Shown piece after piece: positions 34,547-43,134 of a stretch of DNA of 64,000 nt. The stretch's first letter is position 1. Each line of letters begins with the position of its first letter. A program made the position numbers and the translations under genes. The notes beneath the pieces are model-generated. The model had not been told where the DNA came from, made no database searches, and worked only from the letters and a program-made list of their open reading frames with translations. This DNA is from Hahellaceae bacterium (GTDB lineage: Bacteria; Pseudomonadota; Gammaproteobacteria; Pseudomonadales; Oleiphilaceae): positions 62,001 through 126,000 of the forward strand of contig JACKOD010000005.1 of assembly GCA_024234505.1 (NCBI GenBank), given 5' to 3'.

Positions 34547-35320
34547 ATGGGTCTCGCTAAACGTATTATTCCTTGCCTGGATGTAGATAAAGGGCGTGTC
34601 GTCAAGGGCGTACAATTTTTGGATATCCGTGATGCGGGAGATCCTGTTGAAATTGCCAGAAAATACGACGAGCAAGGCGCTGACGAAATCACGTTTCTTG
34701 ATATTACTGCGAGTCATGAAGATCGTGCCACGACAGTGCATACGGTCGAGCGTATGGCCAGTGAAGTGTTTATACCTCTCACGGTGGGCGGCGGTATTCG
34801 CACTGTGGCGGATATTCGGCGGATGTTGAATGCGGGGGCGGATAAGGTAAGCATCAATACGGCGGCAGTATTCAACCCAGATTTTGTTCGCGAGGCGGCA
34901 GAACGTTTTGGCAGTCAATGTATTGTAGTCGCGCTGGATGCGAAAAAAGTCAGTCAGCCGGGAGAAGTGGATCGTTGGGAAATTTTTACCCACGGCGGAC
35001 GTAAACCGACGGGTTTGGATGCCGTTGAATGGGCGTTAAAAATGGCTCATTTTGGTGCGGGAGAAATTTTGCTGACAAGCATGGATCGCGATGGGACCAA
35101 AAATGGATTTGATTTGGGCGTGACTCGTGCCATTAGTGATGCCGTTTCTATTCCCGTCATTGCTTCCGGTGGTGTCGGAAACCTGCAACACTTGGTGGAT
35201 GGAATTACCGAGGGACGCGCTGATGCCGTTTTAGCTGCGAGTATCTTTCACTTCGGTCAGCATACCATTCCCGAAGCCAAGTCATTTATGGAAAATCAGG
35301 GGATTGAAGTGCGGCGCTAA
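34547..35320 (+). CDS. hisF: Imidazole glycerol phosphate synthase, cyclase subunit
   Basis: A 257-residue TIM barrel. It begins MGLAKRIIPCLDVDKGRVVK with the catalytic Asp in CLDVD; the second Asp lies in LTSMDRDGTKNG. VGGGIRTVADI and ASGGVGNLQHL are the phosphate loops. It uses ammonia from HisH to convert PRFAR to IGP and AICAR. The stop codon (35318-35320) lies in the loop of the operon terminator, so the gene and the histidine operon end together. Confidence 0.97.
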   Translation: MGLAKRIIPCLDVDKGRVVKGVQFLDIRDAGDPVEIARKYDEQGADEITFLDITASHEDRATTVHTVERMASEVFIPLTVGGGIRTVADIRRMLNAGADKVSINTAAVFNPDFVREAAERFGSQCIVVALDAKKVSQPGEVDRWEIFTHGGRKPTGLDAVEWALKMAHFGAGEILLTSMDRDGTKNGFDLGVTRAISDAVSIPVIASGGVGNLQHLVDGITEGRADAVLAASIFHFGQHTIPEAKSFMENQGIEVRR

Positions 35321-35335
35321 TGCGCCGCATTTTTT
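35310..35335 (+). terminator. Terminator of the hisBHAF operon
   Basis: Perfect 8-bp stem TGCGGCGC (35310-35317) / GCGCCGCA (35322-35329), loop TAAT containing the hisF stop, then TTTTTT (35330-35335). Confidence 0.9.
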
Positions 35336-35363
35336 ATACGCCATTGCTGCTAGAAATTAATGC

Positions 35364-36227
35364 CTAGCCAACACAAGGCTGACAATTAATAAGCATGCAG
35401 GGTGGCTTGTCTCCGTTTCGCAGAAATCCTTCAATCATAAATTCAGAAGAATTCTTTTTCATGACGCCATCTGTCGTGTCATCTCTGGAAAAATTGGTAA
35501 TTGAGTAAGACTCGATATCTTTAATATTATCCAGTCGTAGTGCGGCAATTTTCCGGTTGTTCTGTTCGACAAAAACGATAATGGGTCGAATGTTGTTGAT
35601 GACGCGTTCTCTCGCACTGCCAAATAGCTTACGTAGCCCGGCTAAGGTCGTCTTTCGTTCAAATTCGAGCTTATTCAGTGCACCGCTTTTGTCATTTTTT
35701 GCCAGTTCCAACAGCTCGTGAGCCAGCGCATGAATTTTTTTGTGTGGCTCATCGAATTTATCCAGGATTTCGCTGAGATCGGAGTCATTGGTTTTGAACT
35801 TGTTATACCAAACGCCAAAGCTGCACTTATTGGGGTCGGTTGCTTTGGTAAAGGGCGCTCCCATCTGGATACTTTGTTCCAGTGAATCTAGCCAGTCGAC
35901 ATGATCCTGTTCCCGATCCGTGAAGGTTTGAATCAGTTCCAAGCTTTCATCCAGCTGGGTTTTACTTCCGGTCAATACGCTGAAATCGTATAGAGGTACG
36001 GCACGATTTTGAAAAGTGATCACTTCGTGGTTGAATTTGTCCAGTTTGCCAACCTGAATATTTCGCTGCACATCTTTCTCGATATAGCGTACCTGCTCGA
36101 GAGGTATGGCAAAGGTGGCATCTCTTGTGGAAAACGTAATTACTGAGATGCGATTATCTTTAAATAGTTGATCTATAGATTGTCCGTTCATGGTATTAGC
36201 GAGTCTCGATAAATCAGGATAAGGCAT
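35364..36227 (-). CDS. CheW-like protein with a nested zinc-binding CZB domain
   Basis: A 287-residue cytoplasmic protein. Residues about 27-90 (ISVITFSTRDATFAIPLEQV, ITFQNRAVPLYDFSVLTG) form the first half of a CheW fold, and about 208-280 (RPIIVFVEQNNRKIAALRLD) the second half. Between them lies a CZB domain with likely zinc ligands H109, C135 (CSFGVW), H162 and H166 (PHKKIHALAH). CheW domains bridge chemoreceptors and CheA; CZB domains sense zinc or oxidants. It probably modulates a chemosensory array (inference). ATG 36191 is an alternative start. No che genes are nearby. Confidence 0.83.
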   Translation of the reverse strand: MPYPDLSRLANTMNGQSIDQLFKDNRISVITFSTRDATFAIPLEQVRYIEKDVQRNIQVGKLDKFNHEVITFQNRAVPLYDFSVLTGSKTQLDESLELIQTFTDREQDHVDWLDSLEQSIQMGAPFTKATDPNKCSFGVWYNKFKTNDSDLSEILDKFDEPHKKIHALAHELLELAKNDKSGALNKLEFERKTTLAGLRKLFGSARERVINNIRPIIVFVEQNNRKIAALRLDNIKDIESYSITNFSRDDTTDGVMKKNSSEFMIEGFLRNGDKPPCMLINCQPCVG

Positions 36228-36331
36228 CCATCATCAATCTGGATTTATATGAGGGTATGAAGTCAGAGACTGAACTACAAAAGCAGTATAGAAGTAGTTT
36301 CGGCTATCGGCCAAGTGAAATGCGTGATTGC

Positions 36332-37186
36332 TCAAATATCCTTACTTGATAATGAGCGTTCTTGAGAGGCAAGTTTGGGAGGACGGGTTTTTGGATCGGC
36401 TATCGGAAACATATGCGCACTCTGGTGCTGAACCTGCCAAAGGCCGCTGACCGTCGCCATGCTGAAGCCCTTTTCGTCCAGTTTGGGCAATACATAGTTG
36501 AGGTAGTCAATCGTTTCCCTGTGGGGATGTCCGATTGCCAGCGCGGTGCCATGCTTTCTGGCAATACTGAGAAGCCTCATAAATTGTTGGTGGATGGCTG
36601 TGCGGTCTTGCTCATGATCCAGAAAAACATCCCGACTCAGGTTGGGAATGTTATTTTGCTCGGCAACACTGGCGGCGACGGTACTGGCAATGGTCCGGCT
36701 GTCGACAAAATACAGTGGGCGATGTGCGACCACCTGTAATACCCAGGTCATCGCTTCGGTATTTTGGGTAAAGGCGCTTCCCATGTGATTGTTGAGTCCC
36801 ATGATGTGAGGAACAGCCGCCAGCGCTTTTGTCAGTTCATTCACGATTTCCGGCTTCAGCATATCCAGTGTGAGTGCGCCTGCACCCAACTTCATACCTC
36901 GCGTATTTGCCATAGGGATATGAAGCATGACTTCCTTTCCAGAGTAATAAGCTTCTTCTGCAAGTTGTTGTGTATGTTTTCGGTAGGGTAGAAAAGACAG
37001 CGTCAGCGGATAGGGCAGGTTGATGAGTTCACGCCCTTCTGAAAAGTGATTGCCCATGTCATCAATAATAATGGCAATGGTGGGATTATCTGCGGCGACG
37101 ACATGAGCGGTGCTCATCAGTAGCCAAAGGCATGCGGTAATGCATGCCTTGGCTCTGTGTGGCTTCTTTCTTTTTGATGCGGTCAT
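36332..37186 (-). CDS. yibQ: Divergent polysaccharide deacetylase family protein (YibQ-like)
   Basis: A 284-residue protein with a basic start and signal peptide (cleavage probably after AHVVA-A, about residue 32). The mature part starts PTIAIIIDDMGNHFSEGREL, the hallmark of this divergent NodB-related family; VMLHIPMANTRG, GLNNHMGSAFT and IGHPHRETIDYL follow. It is predicted to be periplasmic, and the substrate is not established. It is one base after the ctpA stop (TGA-T-ATG), so coupled to it. The same ctpA-yibQ neighbourhood is common in gammaproteobacteria. Confidence 0.87.
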   Translation of the reverse strand: MTASKRKKPHRAKACITACLWLLMSTAHVVAADNPTIAIIIDDMGNHFSEGRELINLPYPLTLSFLPYRKHTQQLAEEAYYSGKEVMLHIPMANTRGMKLGAGALTLDMLKPEIVNELTKALAAVPHIMGLNNHMGSAFTQNTEAMTWVLQVVAHRPLYFVDSRTIASTVAASVAEQNNIPNLSRDVFLDHEQDRTAIHQQFMRLLSIARKHGTALAIGHPHRETIDYLNYVLPKLDEKGFSMATVSGLWQVQHQSAHMFPIADPKTRPPKLASQERSLSSKDI

Positions 37187-37187
37187 A

Positions 37188-38663
37188 TCAGGACGGGTTG
37201 GTTATGACAGCTTTGGTATTGAGAATCTTGAGTCCTTTAATCAGGTTGAGCGCTTCTCTTAGCTGGAAGTCTCTTTCCCAAGGCGTCTTGCTGGTTTCGT
37301 TTTCATCCTGGGTCGATTCTGCGTCGGATGTGCCGCTGTTGTTCTTTCCTTTTTTATCTGTACTTGATGTGTTATTCGTCAGGTGTCCTGCAAGATCGGC
37401 TTCTTTATAAAATGCCTGAGATTCAATTTCCGTAAATTTACCGCGCTTCACTTCAATGTCGGGCACAATTCCTAATGCCTGGATAGATCGTCCACTCGGG
37501 GTGTAATAACGCGCTGTGGTCAGCTTAAGTCCATTGTCTTCAGTCAATTGCATGACGGTCTGAACTGAGCCTTTTCCAAAGCTTTGCGTGCCCATGACCA
37601 CGGCCCGGTGTTGATCCTGAAGGGCGCCTGCAACAATTTCTGATGCTGAGGCCGAGCCTCCATTGACGAGAACAACAACAGGGGCTTTATCCAGCTCGTC
37701 GCCGGCGGTTGCACTGAAGCGCAATTGCGAACTCTTGATTCGTCCTTCGGTATACACGATCAGACCATCATCCATTAGCGCATCGCATACGGCTACCGCT
37801 GCCTGGAGTACCCCGCCCGGATTGTTGCGAAGATCTAACACCAGTCCATTCAAATGTCCGCCATTTTCTTCTTTGAGCTTTTTCAGGTTGTTGCTGAAAT
37901 CCTCACCTGTTCCTGCCTGAAATTGTGTAATGCGCACATAGCCAATACCTGCTTCAAGCGTGGTAGATTTTATACTGGTGACTTTGATAACGTCCCGGAT
38001 AACTTTTATTTCTATAGGCGCAGATTCATTTTCTCTTACAATTGTGAGAATAATGCTTGATCCCGGTTTGCCCCGCATCATGTTAACTGCGTCATCCAGT
38101 GACAGGCCTTTTACGGGTTGATCATCGAGTTTGATGATGACATCTCCGGCTTCGACGCCCGCCTTTTGAGCTGGCGTATCATCAATCGGTGTAATGACCT
38201 TTACAAAGCCATTTTCCATACCGACTTCAATGCCCAGTCCACCAAACTGTCCGCTGGTGTTTTCCTGGAGATCCTCAAAAGCCGATGCTTCCAGATAAGC
38301 TGAGTGGGGATCCAGTCCCGAGAGCATGCCTTTAATGGCGTTGTTTAGGAGTGTTCTGTCATCCACTTCTTCCACATAGGTTTTCTTGATCCGGTCAAAT
38401 ACTTCAGTGAACTTTCTCAGATCATCCAATGGAAGCTGGGTAGCAGGATCAGGCAGCTTGATGCTCGGGCCAGGCGCGGGTTCCGCAGGGGTGTTGTTTT
38501 CATCTGCCGCATTGCTTGTCAGACTCGCCGTGAATAACAGTACTGCGAGTGAAAGAGGGGCTAGTTTTTCTAAAGTGAACAGACTGCGTTTGTTTTGAAA
38601 AATTTTTGAGGCGGCGTTTCCGTCGATTGCCAGGGGCGCGCGCGAGGCATTATTGAGCTTCAT
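37188..38663 (-). CDS. ctpA: Carboxy-terminal processing protease (S41 family)
   Basis: A 491-residue periplasmic serine protease. An N-terminal hydrophobic segment (about 34-52, LAPLSLAVLLFTASLTSNAA) is a signal or anchor. A PDZ domain (about 130-215, GGLGIEVGMENGFVKVITPI) follows. The catalytic Ser lies in NGGSASASEIVAGAL and the Lys in GTQSFGKGSVQTV. A Ser/Asn/Lys-rich low-complexity stretch precedes the C-terminus. Such proteases trim periplasmic proteins, often peptidoglycan hydrolases. It sits between envC and yibQ in a cell-wall cluster. Confidence 0.94.
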   Translation of the reverse strand: MKLNNASRAPLAIDGNAASKIFQNKRSLFTLEKLAPLSLAVLLFTASLTSNAADENNTPAEPAPGPSIKLPDPATQLPLDDLRKFTEVFDRIKKTYVEEVDDRTLLNNAIKGMLSGLDPHSAYLEASAFEDLQENTSGQFGGLGIEVGMENGFVKVITPIDDTPAQKAGVEAGDVIIKLDDQPVKGLSLDDAVNMMRGKPGSSIILTIVRENESAPIEIKVIRDVIKVTSIKSTTLEAGIGYVRITQFQAGTGEDFSNNLKKLKEENGGHLNGLVLDLRNNPGGVLQAAVAVCDALMDDGLIVYTEGRIKSSQLRFSATAGDELDKAPVVVLVNGGSASASEIVAGALQDQHRAVVMGTQSFGKGSVQTVMQLTEDNGLKLTTARYYTPSGRSIQALGIVPDIEVKRGKFTEIESQAFYKEADLAGHLTNNTSSTDKKGKNNSGTSDAESTQDENETSKTPWERDFQLREALNLIKGLKILNTKAVITNPS

Positions 38664-38727
38664 TTGTAATTATTCCATTCACTGTCAAGATCAGTAATCA
38701 AGCAGGTTTAGATACGGATTCGTTGAT

Positions 38728-39921
38728 TTATTTGTGTTTTTCAAGCCATGCTATCGGGTCCAGAGGCTTGCCGTCTTTTCTGATTTCGAAGTATAGACCG
38801 CTCTCAGTCAGGTTCCCGCTATTTCCTGCGTATGCAATCAGGTCACCAGGGCTAACCCAATCACCGATTTCTTTTAAAAGCGCTTTGTTATGACCATAGA
38901 TTGTCATATAACCATCGTTGTGATCAACAATTAACATGAGACCAAAGCCGCGAATCCAGTCTGCAAACATAACTCGACCGTAATGAGGGGCTAACACCGG
39001 CGAACCTTCCGCCGCTTTTATCAGGATGCCGTTGGCTTTGAGGGTGGATTCATCGAGGCTGGAGCCAAAACTGTAGCCAATTTTTCCCTTTAGTGGCCAA
39101 GGAAGCTGCTTACGCTGGGCGGCAAAGGGTTGGTCTTCGTGAGGGAGCTTGAGTGTCGATATGGTTTTCTCAATTTCAGCCAGTAATTGAATCAATCTTT
39201 CCTGATCTTGCGTGAGCTTCCGCAGTTCTTTGTTTTTTCCTGCAATGGAGCCACGCAGCTGCTTTACTGTCGTTTCTCGCCTGGCTTGCTGTGATCTGAG
39301 TTGATCACGTTTGGCGAATAGTGATTCCTTTTGACTGATCAGGGTCTGATTTTCGGTCAGTATACGAGAGGTCGTTTGGTTCAGTGCTTGCAATGTTTCC
39401 CGAAAACGAACAATTTCCTGAGATCGCGCGTCGTTGAGGTAGTCATAATATACTAGGGTTCTTCCCAATTCCTGAGGCGTTTTGGTGCTCAGCAATGCTT
39501 TAATTGCGGGTTCATTACCTAAAGCATAAGTGGTGTTTATTTGTTGCTTGAGCTGCCTTTCCTGTTCAAGCAGTTTTTTGGTCAAATCACGCTTTCGCGC
39601 TTCGTCAGAGAGCAATCGCTCCTGGGTTTTATCGAGTTGTGCTGAAATTTTATGAATATCCCGACTGGTTCGGCTGACGTTACGTTCGATATCGCGCAGC
39701 TCAGCTTCTAGAGAGCCTTTTTCTGCCTGAGCTTTATTGAGCCACGAGTTGACATTGCTAATGGCCTTTTGAATTTCTACCAATTGTTGTTGTGATACCT
39801 CCGGGCTCGTGCTTTCGTTGCTTTTTCTCGCAGCCATTGCAGGGTTTGAAAGCAGCGCTATGCAAAAGGCCGCCAGAGCAGCCATTGGAATGTGTTTCCA
39901 TGAAGCGAGTGCTTTATGCAA
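38728..39921 (-). CDS. envC: Murein hydrolase activator EnvC
   Basis: A 397-residue periplasmic protein with a signal peptide ending NPAMA (about residue 30). A long coiled coil (about 40-265) is followed by a LytM/M23 domain (about 280-395). The zinc ligands are gone: the first-ligand region reads LKANGILIKAAEG and the HxH motif is replaced by LYFEIR. It is thus a non-enzymatic activator that switches on septal amidases, as E. coli EnvC does. It lies downstream of gpmI (58 bp) and upstream of ctpA on one strand, the usual arrangement. Confidence 0.93.
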   Translation of the reverse strand: MHKALASWKHIPMAALAAFCIALLSNPAMAARKSNESTSPEVSQQQLVEIQKAISNVNSWLNKAQAEKGSLEAELRDIERNVSRTSRDIHKISAQLDKTQERLLSDEARKRDLTKKLLEQERQLKQQINTTYALGNEPAIKALLSTKTPQELGRTLVYYDYLNDARSQEIVRFRETLQALNQTTSRILTENQTLISQKESLFAKRDQLRSQQARRETTVKQLRGSIAGKNKELRKLTQDQERLIQLLAEIEKTISTLKLPHEDQPFAAQRKQLPWPLKGKIGYSFGSSLDESTLKANGILIKAAEGSPVLAPHYGRVMFADWIRGFGLMLIVDHNDGYMTIYGHNKALLKEIGDWVSPGDLIAYAGNSGNLTESGLYFEIRKDGKPLDPIAWLEKHK

Positions 39922-39979
39922 GGGGGATATCTCGGATTAGCCGGAATATCAGCGATATTCCGGCAACAGTATTGTTTCG

Positions 39980-41527
39980 TTATTGGGGTATAGCGAGCGA
40001 TTGGCCTGTCATTTCTTTTGGGATATCGAGGCCCATGAGCGCCAGGAGTGTGGGCGCTACATCACTTAGCTTACCGTTGTGCTGAAGTGATATTTGCTTG
40101 TTGCCTACATATACCAAGGGAACTGGCGTTGTCGTGTGCGCTGTGTGAGCTTGTCCGGATTCGTGATCCTGCATTTGTTCGGCATTACCGTGATCAGCAG
40201 TAATCAGGCAATCCCCGTTCATACGATTAATGGCTTGTGCCACACGCTCAATGCATTGATCCAGACATTCTGCCGCTTTTACGGCTGCGTCGAACTTTCC
40301 GGTATGGCCAACCATATCGCCATTGGCATAATTACAGACGACAAGATCATATTTACCGCTCTCAATCGCAGCGACCAGCTTATCCGTAACTTCGGGTGCG
40401 CTCATTTCTGGTTTAAGGTCATAAGTGGCGACGTCCGGTGAGGGTACCAAAATACGATCTTCACCTGAGAAAAGCGCCTCACGTCCACCGCTAAAAAAGA
40501 AGGTTACGTGGGCATACTTTTCGGTTTCAGCGATACGTAACTGCGTTTTTCCCAGTTTTTCCATGTATTCGCCAATGCTGTTGCTCAGCGATTCAGGACG
40601 ATAGGCGCAGCTGGTATTGATATCAGCCGAGTACTCTGTGAGCATGACAAAATCAGATAGTTTGGGTGTTTTTTTCCGTGGGAACCCATCAAAGTCTTCA
40701 TCAACGAAAGCTTTCGTCAGTTCTCTCGCTCTGTCTGCACGAAAGTTCATGAATATCACACTGTCACCGTCATTAATGCAGACTGGTGATGCGCTGTCTG
40801 CGCCAATCGCGGTGGCTTGCACAAACTCGTCGTCCTCTCCTCTGGCGTAAGCCTGAGAAAGTGCTTCTTGAGCGGTTGCTGCATGGAAACACGACTCGCC
40901 TTTTACTAAGAGATTGTAAGCTGCCGCTACCCGATCCCAACGATTGTCCCGATCCATCGCATAATACCGGCCAATCATGCTGACAATTTTTCCGGTACCC
41001 AGCTGCGCCAGTTTGGCTTCGGTGTTAATCAGCGAGGCTTCCGCGCTGCGGGGTGGCATATCGCGACCATCCAGAAAAGCGTGAACATATAATTTTTTGC
41101 AGCCTTTTTGCGCTGCCAGTTCGCAGGCGGCAAGGATGTGGTCTTCGTGAGAGTGGACGCCACCAGGAGAGAGAAGGCCGAAAATATGTACCGCGCCATC
41201 ACTGGCCAATGCTTTGTCAATGGCATTATTCAATACCGGATTGCTATAAAAGTCCCGATCCTGGATTTCTTTGGTAATGCGCGTGAAGCTCTGATAAACA
41301 ATGCGGCCGGCACCCAGATTCATGTGCCCGACCTCAGAATTTCCCATTTGACCATCGGGTAAACCCACTGACATGCCAGACGTTTCGATAAGTGTGTGTG
41401 GGTTAGTGGCCCAGATTTTGTCCCAGAAAGGGGTGTTGGCATGGTAAATGGCGTTGGCATCGTGTTCTTCACGATATCCCCATCCATCAAGAATAATCAA
41501 TGCAGTAGGCTTGCGAGGTGCTGTCAT
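39980..41527 (-). CDS. gpmI: 2,3-bisphosphoglycerate-independent phosphoglycerate mutase
   Basis: A 515-residue iPGM that interconverts 3- and 2-phosphoglycerate in glycolysis. The metal site begins in LIILDGWGYREEHDAN; the phosphorylated Ser lies in QMGNSEVGHMNLGAGR. VHAFLDGRDMPP, RADRARELTKAF, CNYANGDMVGHTG and LITADHGNAEQM follow in the order of the family. Length is typical. Its start (ATG 41527) faces the rhodanese gene across a 147-bp divergent region. Confidence 0.97.
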   Translation of the reverse strand: MTAPRKPTALIILDGWGYREEHDANAIYHANTPFWDKIWATNPHTLIETSGMSVGLPDGQMGNSEVGHMNLGAGRIVYQSFTRITKEIQDRDFYSNPVLNNAIDKALASDGAVHIFGLLSPGGVHSHEDHILAACELAAQKGCKKLYVHAFLDGRDMPPRSAEASLINTEAKLAQLGTGKIVSMIGRYYAMDRDNRWDRVAAAYNLLVKGESCFHAATAQEALSQAYARGEDDEFVQATAIGADSASPVCINDGDSVIFMNFRADRARELTKAFVDEDFDGFPRKKTPKLSDFVMLTEYSADINTSCAYRPESLSNSIGEYMEKLGKTQLRIAETEKYAHVTFFFSGGREALFSGEDRILVPSPDVATYDLKPEMSAPEVTDKLVAAIESGKYDLVVCNYANGDMVGHTGKFDAAVKAAECLDQCIERVAQAINRMNGDCLITADHGNAEQMQDHESGQAHTAHTTTPVPLVYVGNKQISLQHNGKLSDVAPTLLALMGLDIPKEMTGQSLAIPQ

Positions 41528-41674
41528 GGTGAACGCTTCAACTAGATTAAAAAGTAAAGGGGCGGCAATTTTACCCTGATTCGCGGGCCAAGGCTAACCC
41601 TGCGCCTTTAGCGACCAGATAAGCCTGTGTATAATGCGTGCTCACATAATTGATGTTTTGACGGTTTGGGGAAA

Positions 41675-42091
41675 ATGGATAGATTATTTGATTTTGTCGC
41701 TCATCACTGGTTACTGGTTTCTGCTTTTCTTGGGCTCTTAGGTGCGCTGTTTCTGACTGAAAGGCAAAAGTCGGGAGCGTCGCTCAGCCCTCAGCAAGTG
41801 GTAAATTTAATGAATAACGATGACGCTGTGGTTATAGATATTCGGGAAAAGAAGGAATTTTCAGAAGGTAAAATTACCGGATCCATTCATATTCCCTTCA
41901 CCGCGCTGAAGGATAGGGCTTCTGAATTGGAAAAATATCGCGAGAAATGCGTTATTTTGGTGGATAAGGCCGGACAGCATTCGGCAATGGCAGGTAAGCA
42001 GTTAGGTGAAAAGGGGTTTACGCGTGTTGCCCGGTTAAGTGGCGGTATTTCAGAATGGAAAAATGCGAATTTGCCGCTGGTTAAAAAGTAA
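41675..42091 (+). CDS. Membrane-anchored rhodanese-like protein
   Basis: A 138-residue protein with one N-terminal membrane helix (about 11-27, WLLVSAFLGLLGALFL) and a single rhodanese domain (about 38-138; VVIDIREKKEFSEGKITGSI). The active-site loop reads VDKAGQHSA: Asp occupies the place of the catalytic Cys, so sulfur transfer by the usual route is not expected. It resembles YibN-type proteins found before grxC and secB. The start is uncertain: ATG 41675 has GGGGA only two bases away, and TTG 41666 is in frame. Confidence 0.85.
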   Translation: MDRLFDFVAHHWLLVSAFLGLLGALFLTERQKSGASLSPQQVVNLMNNDDAVVIDIREKKEFSEGKITGSIHIPFTALKDRASELEKYREKCVILVDKAGQHSAMAGKQLGEKGFTRVARLSGGISEWKNANLPLVKK

Positions 42092-42201
42092 ATTGTCGGA
42101 GATGTATGATTGATCTGGGTTGAAAACGCAGGAATCATCACAATCTTTAAGGCGAGACTGTTCTATAGTCGCAATTCTTTGATATTCAGGATGGAGCTGG
42201 C

Positions 42202-42459
42202 GTGCAGGAAGTTGTTATATACACTACTCGGATATGCCCCTATTGTGTTCGTGCAAAAATGTTACTGGAACGCAAAGGTGTTCCCTACAAAGATGTAAGC
42301 GTTGAAAATGATATGACGCTTCGTCAGGAAATCATGCGTAAAAGTGGGCAACGGACTGTCCCGCAAATTTGGATCGGGGCCACGCATGTGGGTGGTTTTG
42401 ATGATCTCTATGCGCTTGAACGTGCCGGTCGTCTGGATGCACTCCTGATGAGTCATTGA
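42202..42459 (+). CDS. grxC: Glutaredoxin 3
   Basis: An 85-residue dithiol glutaredoxin with active site CPYC (12-15), the cis-Pro segment RTVPQIWIG and the glutathione-binding GGFDDLYAL. It reduces disulfides using glutathione. The start is GTG 42202 behind GGAG. It sits between the rhodanese-like gene and secB, the usual Pseudomonas-type order. Confidence 0.96.
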   Translation: MQEVVIYTTRICPYCVRAKMLLERKGVPYKDVSVENDMTLRQEIMRKSGQRTVPQIWIGATHVGGFDDLYALERAGRLDALLMSH

Positions 42460-42584
42460 TAGATAGGGCAGATAGAATATGCTCTATATAAGTATCAAAA
42501 TACAAGTATCAAAATTTGGTAAGTTCGCCACAGCGAACGGGTTAAGCTGATATCTACAAACAATATAACGAAAAAGGAATCAAA

Positions 42585-43064
42585 ATGACTGATAACGCGA
42601 CACAACAAGCTCAACAGCCTCAATTTGCACTCCAGCGTATTTACATCAAGGATAGTTCGTTTGAATCACCTAATGCTCCTGAAGTTTTTCAGATGCAGTG
42701 GAAGCCTCAAATCAATCTTGATTTGAATACCAGCAATCGAAAGGTGAGCGAAACTCAGTATGAAGTCTTGCTGTCGCTGACGATCACTGCCAAGCTTGAA
42801 GACAAAGTTGCCTTCATCGTTGAGATTCAACAAGCTGGCGTATTTATGATTCAGGGGATTGAAGGGCAGCAACTTGCTCAGACGCTGGGCGCGTTTTGTC
42901 CTAACTTGTTGTTCCCTTATGCGCGTGAATCTGTTGATGCGCTGGTAATTAAGGGGAGCTTCCCTGCGTTGATGCTTGCACCGGTAAACTTTGATGCCAT
43001 TTACGCAGAAGCGGTGCGTCGCCAGCAGGAACAGGCGGCAGCTGCAGAAGGTGCAACTCACTAA
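42585..43064 (+). CDS. secB: Protein-export chaperone SecB
   Basis: A 159-residue SecB. Family segments are FALQRIYIKDSSFESPNAP, the tail of the tetramer interface CPNLLFPYARESVDALV, and SFPALMLAPVNFDAIYAEA. It keeps preproteins unfolded and hands them to SecA. AAAAAGGA precedes ATG 42585. A strong bidirectional terminator separates it from convergent mrcA. Confidence 0.98.
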   Translation: MTDNATQQAQQPQFALQRIYIKDSSFESPNAPEVFQMQWKPQINLDLNTSNRKVSETQYEVLLSLTITAKLEDKVAFIVEIQQAGVFMIQGIEGQQLAQTLGAFCPNLLFPYARESVDALVIKGSFPALMLAPVNFDAIYAEAVRRQQEQAAAAEGATH

Positions 43065-43087
43065 TCGGGTTGAGTCACCGGTAGAAC

Positions 43088-43115
43088 AAAAAAAGGGGCT
43101 GTAGCCCCTTTTTTT
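43088..43115. terminator. Bidirectional terminator between secB and mrcA
   Basis: Stem A7GGGGC (43088-43099) / GCCCCT7 (43104-43115), loop TGTA; T-runs on both strands. Confidence 0.92.
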
Positions 43116-43134
43116 GTTTTGTGCGCTGTTGTTA

